Shown here: piece by piece, positions 1 to 10,159 of the stretch
How positions within the stretch are numbered: the first letter of the stretch is position 1
Layout of the letters: every line of letters begins with the position of its first letter
NCBI GenBank assembly: GCA_902729315.2
Contig: LR746271.1
Span: forward strand, 4,980,001-5,044,000
Direction of reading: 5' to 3'
Source: Spirodela intermedia
Taxonomy: Eukaryota > Streptophyta > Magnoliopsida > Alismatales > Araceae
DNA length: 64,000 nucleotides
The notes under the pieces: model-generated
Told to the model about the DNA's origin: nothing
Seen by the model: the letters and a program-made list of their open reading frames with translations, nothing else
The model's database searches: none
Position numbers and translations under genes: made by a program

Positions 1-230
1 GGAAGGCGGAGGCGAAGTAGGAGGAGAGGTGGGGGTTACACGAGGCGGTGGAGGAGAGGAAGGCGGAGGCGAAGTAGGAGGAGAGGTGGGGGTTACACGA
101 GGCGGTGGAGGAGAGGAAGGCGGAGGCGGAGTAGGAGGAGAGGTGGGGGTTACAGGAGGCGGTGGAGGAGAGGAAGGCGGAGGCGGAGTAGGAGGAGAGG
201 TGGGGGTTACAGGAGGCGGTGAAGGAGAGG
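1..230. repeat. 57-bp minisatellite, about 4 copies, inside the proline-rich coding region
   Basis: Copies begin at 1, 58, 115 and 172. Copies 1 and 2 are identical over most of their length; 3 and 4 differ from them at a few bases (for example GGCGAAG versus GGCGGAG, TACACG versus TACAGG). The period is a multiple of three, so copy number changes would not break the reading frame of the overlapping minus-strand gene. Confidence 0.93.
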
Positions 231-309
231 GGGGCTGGGCTGAGGGGGTGGTGGCGAGAACAGCGATGACGAGGAACAGAGAGAGAAGACGGAGGCCTGA
301 GGTGGCCAT
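1..309 (-). CDS. Secreted proline-rich (extensin-like) protein, N-terminal part, cut by window edge
   Basis: Reading the minus strand from the ATG at 309-307 gives an open frame running off the window at base 1 (103 codons). It begins with a classical signal peptide: MATSGLRLLSLFLVIAVLA, then TTPSA and a likely cleavage before QPP. From about residue 26 it becomes almost pure Pro/Ser/Thr/Val, with a 19-residue unit of the type PPPPPVTPTSPPTPPPPSS repeated about four times. Ser-Pro and Thr-Pro runs of this kind are typical substrates for proline hydroxylation and O-glycosylation in plant cell-wall proteins (extensins, arabinogalactan-like and hybrid proline-rich proteins). There is no Tyr cross-link motif and no SPPPP extensin repeat in the visible part, and the C-terminal domain that would decide the family is outside the window. 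The start is supported by the signal peptide directly after it and a TATA-like box about 185 bp upstream. The secreted proline-rich call is firm; the exact family is not. Confidence 0.72.
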   Translation of the reverse strand, partial: MATSGLRLLSLFLVIAVLATTPSAQPPSPSPPPVTPTSPPTPPPPSSPPPPPVTPTSPPTPPPPSSPPPPRVTPTSPPTSPPPSSPPPPRVTPTSPPTSPPPS

Positions 310-492
310 CTCCTTCTTCTCCTTCTGCCTCGGCTGCCGCTGGCCAAGTTCAGAACTCTCCTTCCTTGAGAAGGAAAGGAGGAGGAGCAGAGGGAGAGGG
401 AAAGGAAGAAGCTCTCTGGAGTTCAAGTCCTCTCTTTGTCTCTGCTCCTCTGAGGGAGAACCCTGCAAAACCCGAGGTGGCGAAGCACTCGG

Positions 493-500
493 TATTTAAA
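493..500 (-). promoter_or_regulatory. TATA-like box of the proline-rich gene
   Basis: On the minus strand this reads TTTAAATA, flanked by GC-rich sequence. It sits 184 bp upstream of the ATG at 309, which allows a pyrimidine/purine-rich 5' leader. Position and composition are the only support. Confidence 0.4.
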
Positions 501-552
501 GGGCCCCGCAGGCAGCAGGAAAGACGAGAGGAAGGTCGCCTCCGGAAGAAAG

Positions 553-607
553 TTGAACCTTCTCTCTCTCTTCTCTATATCTCGCTATTGCTCTCGCTCT
601 CTCTTTC

Positions 608-646
<39 letters not shown>

Positions 647-802
647 GTCTTGCGCCCTCTCGCTCTCTCTCTCTCCCTCTTTCCTGTCTTGCGCTCTCTC
701 CCACTCTCTTTCGCTCTCTATTTCTCTCTTTCTCTCTCTCCCTCTTTCTCTCTCTCTCGCTATTGCTTTCTCCCTCTCACTCTCTCTCTCTCTCTCCCCT
801 CT
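553..802. repeat. CT/GA-rich microsatellite
   Basis: About 250 bp of (CT)n with interruptions such as CTCG, TTTCTC and CCCTCT. It lies upstream of the proline-rich gene, where it reads as (GA)n on the gene's strand. Overlapping open frames made of Leu/Ser only are by-products of the repeat. Confidence 0.93.
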
Positions 803-3095
803 AAAACAGCAAAATCATCATAAATAATAATTATTAAAACGCCGCTAATCTGAGGAGTTTCAACAAAGTTGCCCCTCTCTTTAATGTGCCTACGACTCAG
901 ATTACTCTTCAAGTTTCTTCACCCGCACGATTTCCCGGCGCTATGATGTTAATATTTCTCCCGACCGTCCTATTCAAGACTAATTCTCCGAATACTGGTC
1001 AACGGGTCAGTGTCCTATTTCTGTTTTCAGAGAAAAAAGTTATCCTTTCTACTGACTGAACCCTGAAACGCTCTCAGTCAACGATCATCTCGGTTCTCTC
1101 TGCCCGTAAGTTTTACGATTACTTATCCAAAAACCCAAAGGAAATCAATACTTAGAATCTGACCCTCTCTGGTTATCGTCTTATGTCGTCTTCAAGGAAA
1201 TCCAAGCTGAAACACATCCACAGGACATTACCACAAGATAGTTATGCTGCGATTGTCTATAATTAAAAATATAAATCTCAAACCGGTAAAATTAAAACTT
1301 TAATCCTCAATGCCGATGGCTGCCTAATTCACGCGGTTCTTTAAAGAGCAGGGCTGCCACGTGTCATCTAGGAAGCTATCCAACTGTGGGGCCGAGGATC
1401 GATCGCCTTCTCCAGTGACCTGATCGACCGGTTTTTTGGGCCGCAGCTCTCATATTTATTATTTGGAGAATTTTCTTGGCGGAAAATTAAAAGGGGGGAA
1501 CCCTACTGAAAGCTATCCACGACCTCACCTCACTGTGTGGGAGAGGCCGTGCAACGGACGGACGGATCATCCAGGCGCTTCTCTCATCTTCGTCCCTCAG
1601 GACGCCACCTGTACTGGTGCATGTTGACCGAACCTACGTGATTTTCACTTCCCACCAATGCGTCCCAGTCAGCAGTCGAGCTGGAGCCCACCTGGCGGAC
1701 GTGTACACAGGCGACTGGGGGCACTTGACTGGATCAAACGAAATTATGCGACTTGAGAGAAGCGAAGAGAAGCGACAGTTGTCATTCTCCGGGATTTAAT
1801 TATGAGATAACACAACTCCATTAACCCCGTTTAAGGATGGTCAGCTCGGAAATTTCCACCTTCTTGAGCAGCTGCCATGTGGAATCCATCACTTTCTCGT
1901 TGACCCGGCCCAAACCTGAGTCAATCAGGTTCGAGCTGACCCAGTCATGTGAATCCTGTTTTCAACCCTCTATTGGGTTGTATAAAAACTCAACATATGA
2001 ACCCTCACCTGAAACACTTAGTGCCCATAGAAAATCAATCAATCGCTTATACTATTTTAATGTGGGTATGAAAACAACCCAACTATTCTAATTGAGCACT
2101 AGATGACTTTGGGTTGAATGCTTTGCTAAGTTGGGTTTTGGCAATTAGCGATGTGTGCAACTTTGTAAAAAAGATTATACTCTGATGCAAAAGGAGACTG
2201 ATAGTGGTATGCAGCGAGTTGATCTTACATCACTCAACACACCACATACCAAGCTCATTTGATCTTGCGGCTCTCAAAGCATCACGATACCAAGAACTTA
2301 AGTCTTCACACATATCACTATTAGGGATATAAAGATAATAATTGATTATTATTTGGTAAAATAGACATATCAATTATCTTTAAAATCCCGATGGTAGTCG
2401 TAAATACAACAATCTATTCTTCCTTCCTTTGTGTGATCGATGTCTCTAGTGATTGGCAAAGCTCATTCCTTCCTCCCTTGACTATACTCAAGGCCTCCAA
2501 TAACGGTGACAACATGTTCGACCCCTCTTCTGGCAAAACTCTCTAACAAGCAACATAGTGCTTTCGGACAATACTTCTATGATTTTCAACATGGTAGACA
2601 CATTTAGATGAAACCAAGCCACTACATCAGTGTCTCTAATTGCCTAGGAGGTAGACTAAACTTGGGCAATGATTTATTTCTTACTTTCAACATTTACTTA
2701 CTTGTTCTTGTGATTTATTTATATTTTACAATAAGTTATTATCATTTCATACACATTTCAATTGAAATGAGTAGAACTAATTTAAAACTTGATGAATGAT
2801 CTTCGTTCTTCTTCTGAATCCTCTGAAACTCATATAAGATTAAGCTAATATCATTTTCAACTTGTTTTCTATTAAGTTTTATTGTCAAATCTCGATGTAT
2901 TCTTGTTCTTAGCATTCTGCAAATGATGAGTATTTTTCTATTTTCGAGCATGAAATCACCGAGATTAATGATTGATTAATGAGCATTCAACAATTAAAAT
3001 AAGTTAGAGACATTCACGACTGACCTCATGTCATGTGTGTGAATACTCAAGCACACATTCATATGAGAAAATAGGTTGATCATATTTCTTTTTTT
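803..3095. other. Intergenic; no gene recognised
   Basis: Unique-looking, increasingly AT-rich DNA upstream of the minus-strand proline-rich gene. Short open frames here show no recognisable protein and no coding bias. One G-box core (CACGTG at 1358-1363, within GCCACGTGTC) is present; it matches the ABRE/bZIP and bHLH binding consensus but could be chance. I see no transposon termini, RNA gene or conserved exon. Confidence 0.5.
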
Positions 3096-3535
3096 TTATT
3101 TTCTTCTTATTCCTCTCTCTCCCTCTCTCATGAGACCTCTCTTCTCTCTCCATCTCCTATGAGATCTCTCTCTTCCTCTTCTTTTTGCAAGAGATCTCAT
3201 CTCTTCTCTCTCTCATGAGAGCTCTCTCTCCTCTTCTATCTTTTTCTCTCTTTCACAAGAGATCTCATCCCTTCTCTCTCCTGTGAGAGCTCTCTCTCCT
3301 CTTCTATCTTTTTCTCCCTTTCATGAGAGATCTCATCCCTTCTCTCTCTCATGGGAGCTCTCTCTCCTCTTCTATCTTTTTCTCCCTTTCACAAGAGATC
3401 TCATCCCTTCTCTCTCTTGTGGGAGCTCTCTCTCCTCTCTCTTTTTCTCCCTTCCATGAGAGATCTCATCCCTTCTCTCTCTCGTGAGAGCTCTCTCTTC
3501 TCTCTCTTTTCCTTCTTCCTTTTTTTCACTTCCCT
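3096..3535. repeat. CT-rich minisatellite, period about 68 bp
   Basis: The recognisable unit starts with TTTTTCTCCCTTTCA, continues with AGAGATCTCATCCCTTCTC and ends with GAGCTCTCTCTCCTCTTCTA. Good copies start near 3241, 3309, 3377 and 3442 (the last shortened), with degenerate copies back to about 3110. Each copy carries AGAGATCTC and GAGCTC palindromes. Confidence 0.85.
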
Positions 3536-3844
3536 TCCTTTATTCTTTTCACCTCACCCTTCTATTTTATTATTTCTATTAAATATAAATAAAATATTTA
3601 AATCACTTTATATATAAATTACATTCGTTTCATGATAGATTTATCAATCTCTCTGTGTTCGACTTGAGACTACTTTTATATTAGTATTTTTAAGTTTTAG
3701 TTCAAAATATTATTTGATAGTGTGCATTTAAATACAATGACAAGTGCACACCATAGAGCTCTTAGAAAACCATTCCCCTTTGAATTGATTCAAGAATCAA
3801 GGTGTTCCTTACAATAAGAGCTACCTCATAAATGTTTTTCCCCC
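3536..3844. other. AT-rich spacer; nothing recognised
   Basis: AT-rich DNA between the minisatellite and the first fragment of the gag-only LTR family. No open frame with protein similarity and no obvious element terminus. Confidence 0.4.
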
Positions 3845-4529
3845 AAATGTTGGATGATAGTCGCTGGAGATCAAAAACTCATTATTTTTTGCTCTGTCGA
3901 GTGACAACTATTGGAGATAGATTCATCAACTCACCTCATTGATTTTTAAACTTTGTAAAAAGATCTAAATATTGTCAACATTGTCTTTGTCAAAAGAGAG
4001 CCTTTGAGGCTATAGATATCACTCACTGATCTTTTTGAACATAGAATTTAAGCGATCCTTGTCGTAAAGTTAGAAGTTAATCTTTTCTAATTTAAACTTA
4101 ATATATGTGATTTCAAGTTTCAAAAATGTTCTCTATTTAATTATGATTCTTATCACTTTTAAAGATCTTAATTTAACCAATTTAATTGTTTTTAATAGTT
4201 TACGTAAGAATCACTAGATGGAACTCTATTTCTACCTTATTAACGTTTGTTAGGGTGTTGACATCATTTTGATGTTTGCACCCAAATTTCCCTTTCTCAC
4301 AAATTTTTAATAACAAAATTGTATGCTTTATGAAAAAGTCTAAAATATTACCATGTATTATCCCACATCCTTGTGATTGATATGAAAATTTCCTATTATT
4401 TTTGAATTTTTTATAAAATTAGAATTGATTTATTTTTTTTGAAATATTTTAAAAAAATTTAAAATAAAATTTTTAGTTTTATATATTTTAAATTTTTGTG
4501 ATTTATTATACAATGATTAGGTCATGTCA
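3845..4529 (+). mobile_element. 3' part of an LTR of the gag-only gypsy family (plus orientation)
   Basis: This aligns with the second half of the family LTR seen complete at 33656-35313 and 56669-58226. It shows the stretches GAGTGACAACTATTGGAGA, the CTTTGTCAAAAGAGAGCCTTTGAGG block and the terminal block GATTTATTATACAATGATTAGG ending in TCATGTCA at 4529. The 5' half is missing, and many C-to-T and G-to-A differences indicate an old copy. It faces the minus-strand copy starting at 4554, so the two 3' ends are head to head across a 24-bp spacer. Confidence 0.7.
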
Positions 4530-4553
4530 TGAAACAAAAATATGCAACCTTTG

Positions 4554-6251
4554 TGACATGACTTAATCATTGTAGAATAAATCATGTAAATTTAAAATTT
4601 ATAAACCTAAGAAATAATAATTTTTAGATTTTTAAAATATTTCAAATCAAATAAATCAATTATAATTCAATAAAAGGTCTCAAAAATAATAGGAAATTCC
4701 CAATTCAGTTGTAATGACGTAAAATAATACAATTACTATGAAAAAAAATCTTAGAAGAATATAATTTTTTATGATTTTTAAACTAAATAATAAATATAAA
4801 ATATATTTAAAAATTCACAAAAAAAAGAAATAAGGGTCAAGACATCATGATGATGTCAGCAGTCTGATGAATGGGAATCAAGTAGAAACATAGGGTCTTC
4901 TTAGATAAGGACAACATTGGTAATATCTAGGTGTTCTTAAAAATTAAAAATTAATGAAGTGGGTTGGTGAATTATCATCAGTAACTATCACTTAGTAGAG
5001 CAGAGAAATGGTAACTTTGTGGACCTTTGATAATTATGACCTAATAGAAATAACTTGAATGAAGTAGGGTGCATCTTAAAGAGCTTCATTCTCAAGTTTG
5101 CACAAAAAGAGGAGGCTTTTTGTCACATCTGATTTGCTCTCAAGAGATGACAACTCATCTTTTGATAGATTATCCTCTTTTTGACAATAGTTTTTTTGTT
5201 GATCAATTAAAGATGATTTACTTGATAGACTCATGATTCTTTTATCTAGAATCATTTAGTAATTTTAGTAATGATGCTCTGAAAATTACATTGATGAGAT
5301 TTTCACTAATGATTGAGTGATTCTAACATCTTAATAATTTACCAATAATCTATAAGAAAATTATGATTTAATCAGATAAAAATACGAGTTTTTACTCTAG
5401 TAAGATTCAAACCTTTGTGGGTTGCCTACTTATATGAGATAAAGTGAAATAAGTATATGAATACCTTTATAACATGATGTCATAAGAGCATCTCATTCTC
5501 ATAATAAGAAGTATTTTAGGTATTAAAATTATTAAAAGCTTTCAAAAGGTTATGATGTCGGCTTAGTCTTACATCAATTTTTTTTTGACTTTTGAGGTGT
5601 ATATATAATAACACAAGACTTTGTCATCAATGAGCCCCTCTCTCGCATGTGTACGACCACTCCTTTCCTCACACCTAGTTGGTCACTAGTGATGTGGAAG
5701 GGGAGTGACATACATGTGCTTATTGGTCCTTAGCTACTTGAGCCCCCTAATAAGTCTTCATTATCATGAGTTAATAATTAGTAAATAATATATTTTTAGT
5801 CTTAACTCCTGATAAATAGACTTATATTTATGTTAAGGTATGAAAAGTAGTTTTTAGTTGATTAACAAGAATTTTTGGGTAATTATGTGATTTTCTACGA
5901 ATTTATATGATTTTTATAATCTTATTTTTAAGATAAATAAAGAAAAAAAAAATATATAGCACCCCTTACTCGCAGCTTTGCCTGAGTATGCTTTTGACCT
6001 ACTTGCAGGCCCACTTGGCTAGTGGGTCCACCCTTTTTCCTATATTTTTATTTTATTTTATTTTTCTTTATTTATCTCAAAAATATGATTATAAAAATTT
6101 ACATAAATTCACATAATTAGCCAAAAAATCATATTAACTAAATGAAAACTATTTTTTATAATTTAATATAAATATAAGTCTATTTATCATGAGTTAAGGC
6201 TTAAAATATATTATTAATTAATTATTAACTCATGATAATAAAAATTTATCA
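4554..6251 (-). mobile_element. 3' LTR of a minus-strand gag-only gypsy element
   Basis: In minus orientation it starts TGATAAATTTTTATTATCATG at 6251, directly after a degenerate polypurine tract, and ends ...CATGTCA at 4554. The body matches the family LTR but lacks roughly 250 bp of the central GC-rich part near 4900. It is interrupted by a short plus-strand LTR fragment at 5748-5961. Its internal region continues at 6252-6410 and, beyond a nested insertion, at 10513-12553. Confidence 0.78.
5748..5961 (+). mobile_element. 214-bp LTR-start fragment nested in the minus-strand LTR
   Basis: It begins TAATAAGTCTTCATTATCATG (the family start TGATAAG with G to A) and runs through LTR positions 1 to about 214, ending ATATAGCA. 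It is bounded by CCCCC (5743-5747) and CCCCT (5962-5966), which look like a slightly mutated 5-bp duplication. Since it lies opposite to its host LTR, 5748-5945 and about 6020-6251 form an inverted repeat with arms near 200 bp. It may be a short LTR variant or a nested solo LTR with an internal deletion. Confidence 0.6.
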
Positions 6252-6415
6252 CACCTCCTAACTTAAATCATTGTTAGTCCTTTAGTAAAAAAATTAATAA
6301 AATTAATGAAGATTCAAAATTTTCAAACATCATCTTTCAATATGTAAAAATATCATTAAAAATGATGTAATTTTAGACATTTTGGAGTCTTATATCAAGT
6401 ATTTAAGAATGATAT
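6252..6415 (-). mobile_element. 3'-terminal internal region and polypurine tract of the minus-strand element
   Basis: On the minus strand it matches 18910-19071 of the plus-strand copy (ATTCTTAAATA, then ACTAACAATGATTTAAG) and ends in a degenerate polypurine tract AAGTTAGGAGGTG just before the LTR start. GATAT at 6411-6415 is the target duplication of the nested insertion 6416-10507; the same internal sequence resumes at 10513. Confidence 0.75.
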
Positions 6416-6912
6416 TGACGTGACTCAGTTGTTGTATATTAAATCACGCAAATTTAAAATTTATAAAACTAGAAAATACGAATTTTCGGATATTTAGAAG
6501 TATTTCAAAATAAATATATCAATTATAATTCAATACAAATCCCAAAAATAGTGGTAATTTTCCAGGTCGATCACAGGGATGTAATATAATATCTGGTAAT
6601 TATTCAGAATTTTTCTCAATGAGTACGATTTTCTTACAAATTTTATACTAGGAAATAAAAAGGAAATATATTTAAAATTCACAAAAAAAGAGGAAATAAG
6701 GGTGCGGACGTCAGGATGACATCAGCGCCCGGCGAACGCAAATCAGGCAGAAACAGAGTTCCGCCCGGCGATTCTTACGTAGGCGATTACAGACGACTCA
6801 ATTAATCAAATTAAGATCTATAAAAGCTGGAAGAATCGTAGTTGAACGAAGTATAGTTTGGTAAATAAAAATCAACAAAGTATCACTAAATGAAGCGTAA
6901 ATTAAATTGAAA

Positions 6913-7230
6913 GCAGGAAAACAGAGTTCCGGCGTCGTGACGGCGATGCGTCGGCGATGCACTGGAATCTTGAGCGTTCGGGAGGATCGTCGTGCAGTGT
7001 CCACGGCCTCGAAGGCTCTCCTTGGACAAAGACGACGTGGGCAATCTCTAGATAAAGCAGGAAAACAGAGTTCCGGCGTCGCGACGGCAACGCGTCGGCG
7101 ATGCACCGGAATCCTGAGCGTTCGGGAGGGTCGTCGTGTAATGTCCACGGCCTCGAAGGCTCTCCTTGGACAAAGACGACGTGGGCAATCTCTAGATAAA
7201 GCAGGAAAACAGAGTTCCGGCGTCGCGACG
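6913..7230. repeat. 144-bp tandem duplication inside the nested LTR
   Basis: The unit starts GCAGGAAAACAGAGTTCCGG at 6913, 7057 and 7201 (two full units and a 30-bp third). It covers the GC- and CpG-rich part of the LTR, which is single copy in the LTRs at 13876, 30215, 33656 and 56669. The period is divisible by three, so spurious open frames run through it on both strands. Confidence 0.9.
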
Positions 7231-7346
7231 GAACTCTTGTTTTATTTTCTTTTTGCCGATTAGAAAAAGGGAACGAAAAGAAGCACGGCAAGGACTGGAG
7301 CATCCTAAAGGAGGGTAATAGTTACTAACTTTTTCCCTCGAATTTA

Positions 7347-9851
7347 TTGATTTTTATGCATGGTAGAAGATCCTTGCATCCAAGGCTAGAAAATCCTTTC
7401 ATTATTTCATTCAAAAATAAAAATCCGAAAGAAAAATTAATTTTGATGGATCTTGAAGGAAGTACAGGTCAAACTGAGAACAATCCTATGGCCATGAAAA
7501 ATCATTATATCCCTGATTCATTTCAAAGAGCATCTAATATTAGAGTCCCATTAGCACCCACTGTTAAATTCGAAATAAATCCAAGAATTTTTCAAATGCT
7601 CCCTAATTTTCATGGATTGCCTTTAGAGGAACCTCATCAGCACTTAGAAAAATTTCATATGGTCTGTGATTTAGTTAATCTCCATCAAGTTACACCGGAA
7701 ATTATTAAGATGAAATTATTCCCTCATACACTTAGGGACAAAGCTAGTCATTGGCTATCCACATTAGATAGAGAATTAACTAGTTGGAAAGATATAGAAC
7801 AGGCCTTTCTTCGAAAATTTTATCCCTTAGGAAAAATTCAAAATATGAGAAAACATATATGGAGTTTTTCTCAAAGACTAGGAGAAACTTTGCATGAGAC
7901 ATGGGAAAAATTCAAGGATTTACTTAGAAAGTGTCCTCATCATGCTATACCCAAGTGGCAGCTCAATAGAATTTTTTATGATGGATTATTAGAACAACAT
8001 AGAAATATGGTTGATTCTATATGTGGAGGAGCTTTTATGGAGAAAACTCCTGATGAGATTTACAATCTTTATGAGAATTTAAGTGAAAATTCTAGAGATC
8101 AAGCCTCTTTTGAATTATATGACAGGGATAAGAAGAGAGGAATTTATGAATTGCATCATGATGATGATTCTAAACTTAGAAATGAGGTTAATCAGATTAA
8201 TCAAAGATTAGAAAAAATTAATTTACTTATTGATAATATTAGAAAGCCTTTTAACCCTCAACTTAATTCGAATAGTACATGTCCTATGTATGGTGAAAAT
8301 GATTATTCTGAACTTCAATGTTATAATTTAGATCAATCATTTCACCCTATGCAAGAACAAGTGCAAGTAGCTCACGGTTTTCATAGAAATAGGGAAAATT
8401 TTTCAAATTCTTATAATCCTAATTGGAGGAATAATTTTTCATGGAGAGACCCAAATAATATTCAAAATCCAGAAGCACTTAGACCCAATTCAAACTCTGA
8501 ATTTCGTCCAAAACAAGAAAATAGATTTCAGAAAAATCAGCCCTCTCAAACCCAACCTGATGCTATGGAAATGATGCAGCAAATGAGCCAAATGATGCAA
8601 CAAACTATGAATCAAATGATGCTTCATCAGAAACAAATTATAGAGGCTCTTGAGAATAAGAGAGAAGAGGGACAGCTACCTCGTCAGCCCATAGAAAATT
8701 CAGAAAACTGTCCAACAGTAAGATTTCAGCAAGAAGAGTCTAGCTGGATAAATTTAGAAAAAAACCCACGAAATGAAAATGTTAGGACAGTGAATATATT
8801 GAGTGAGAATATTTTACCTGAACCTTATTTTCAATTATTAGAAGAAATTGATGATCCATTAGAAGTAAATGAGAATATTAAGGCCAAGAATGTAGTAGTA
8901 GAAAGTTTGAATAAAATCATTTATTGCTCACAATTGATGAATGAATATAGTGAGGATGATGAGGAGAAAGAACCCTTAGATGAAGAAACAGCAACTGATC
9001 ATAGAAAAATCATCCAAATTTTAGTAGAAGGGAGTAAGGACAGAAATGAAGAAAAATATATTTCAAGTGAGGAAAAATCAACTGATTTGGGAGATGTAGG
9101 AGACGAAATTAATGAATCTAATCATAATTTTGCAGCCATGGATGTTGATTGTGAGGATGATGATGTATATCATATACCAAAATTTAAAGATAGCTCTTGG
9201 GAAGATGAAGAATTTGATGAGTTGAGAAACGAAAAGCTAGAAAAAGAATTGATTCAACTAATGGGAACAAGCGAAAATAATAGATATGAATATAGAGATA
9301 ATTTTGGAGGAGAAAATTTTAATTTTACTGAATTCATTAGATCTGAGATTAAAGAAGACAATCCTTCCATCCTTCAAAACCCACAGCCCATTAGAATTAT
9401 TTCTAACCTTGAAATATTTCACTCCTCACAAATTGAACAAATATGTATGGAAGATAAAATGGAGCAGGGGAAGATTATGCAGATAAAAGAAGACATTAAG
9501 AAATGGGTGAGTGGAAGAATTAGAGATACCAATTTAGATGAAAAAATTCTAGATTGGGCAAGAGCTAATCTGAAAATTATATGGCCTGATCACATTTTAT
9601 GGTTTATTAATAGAAAGTATTTATTAATGAATGAGAGCCTAACAAAACAAGATAGAAATAAGGAAAGATTCTTTTCAAAATGGAAATATTATTTTTGGGA
9701 AAATTTTGTTAATTTTCATTTTGTTTTGGCTGAAAGTATGTCAAGGTATATATATGAAGTATATGAATTTATGCTAAATCTGAAAAAGAATATCATAAAA
9801 CTTACCTTGGGATACAAATATATTTTGATGGCCATAGATCAGCTTATATGA
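7347..9851 (+). CDS. gag: Gag protein of an Athila/Tat-like gypsy element, intact gag-only ORF
   Basis: This 834-codon frame encodes a plant gypsy capsid (retrotransposon gag family, Pfam PF03732). The PF03732-like core lies at about residues 80-230: FHGLPLEEPHQHLEKF, LRDKASHWLSTL, FLRKFYPLGK, LHETWEKFKDLLRKCPHHA, IFYDGL and MVDSICGGAF. This motif order is typical of Athila/Tat gags. The CCHC knuckle expected near residue 312 is degenerate (CPMYGENDYSELQC), although the following YNPNWRNNFSW block is kept. From about residue 490 the protein is acidic and Glu/Asp/Asn-rich with no protease, RT, RNase H or integrase motif, and no pol follows. The natural start may be the ATG at 7446 (MDLEGSTGQ) rather than 7347. 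The product would form particles assembled with pol supplied in trans. Absence of stops contrasts with the degraded copies at 15780 and 12553. Confidence 0.85.
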   Translation: MIFMHGRRSLHPRLENPFIISFKNKNPKEKLILMDLEGSTGQTENNPMAMKNHYIPDSFQRASNIRVPLAPTVKFEINPRIFQMLPNFHGLPLEEPHQHLEKFHMVCDLVNLHQVTPEIIKMKLFPHTLRDKASHWLSTLDRELTSWKDIEQAFLRKFYPLGKIQNMRKHIWSFSQRLGETLHETWEKFKDLLRKCPHHAIPKWQLNRIFYDGLLEQHRNMVDSICGGAFMEKTPDEIYNLYENLSENSRDQASFELYDRDKKRGIYELHHDDDSKLRNEVNQINQRLEKINLLIDNIRKPFNPQLNSNSTCPMYGENDYSELQCYNLDQSFHPMQEQVQVAHGFHRNRENFSNSYNPNWRNNFSWRDPNNIQNPEALRPNSNSEFRPKQENRFQKNQPSQTQPDAMEMMQQMSQMMQQTMNQMMLHQKQIIEALENKREEGQLPRQPIENSENCPTVRFQQEESSWINLEKNPRNENVRTVNILSENILPEPYFQLLEEIDDPLEVNENIKAKNVVVESLNKIIYCSQLMNEYSEDDEEKEPLDEETATDHRKIIQILVEGSKDRNEEKYISSEEKSTDLGDVGDEINESNHNFAAMDVDCEDDDVYHIPKFKDSSWEDEEFDELRNEKLEKELIQLMGTSENNRYEYRDNFGGENFNFTEFIRSEIKEDNPSILQNPQPIRIISNLEIFHSSQIEQICMEDKMEQGKIMQIKEDIKKWVSGRIRDTNLDEKILDWARANLKIIWPDHILWFINRKYLLMNESLTKQDRNKERFFSKWKYYFWENFVNFHFVLAESMSRYIYEVYEFMLNLKKNIIKLTLGYKYILMAIDQLI

Positions 9852-10159
9852 TATAAGAGCTGTCCAGCTGGAGACATTAAATTCAGCGCTGCATGGGAGG
9901 CAACCCATGGTTTTTATTTCATTTTGTTTGATCTCTATTTTTCTTAGAATTTCGCAGTACTTGTTTCTGTGTTTGTTTTTCTTTCGAAAAAGTGCAGGAG
10001 GAGGAGTGTAAGATGAAGTGGAAAATTAAAAACAAGGTTGAGGTGATGTCTTTCAGAGCTTTATCATTTATGACAATATTTTTAATGCTTAACTTTGCAT
10101 ATATGCATGCTTTACTTGAAAATTATATTTTCTGCATATTCTGTTTCGATTTTTTGTGT

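Noticed and set aside
366-827. Plus-strand open frames rich in Leu/Ser at 29-827
   Set aside because: They are translations of the minisatellite and CT microsatellite on the wrong strand. The minus strand carries the signal peptide and Pro-rich protein.
3096-3535. CRISPR-like array
   Set aside because: Units are contiguous CT-rich tandem copies without unique spacers, in eukaryotic DNA.
6798-7303. Overlapping open frames of 116-133 codons on both strands
   Set aside because: They exist because a 144-bp tandem repeat preserves frame. They are LTR sequence and are not conserved in other LTR copies.
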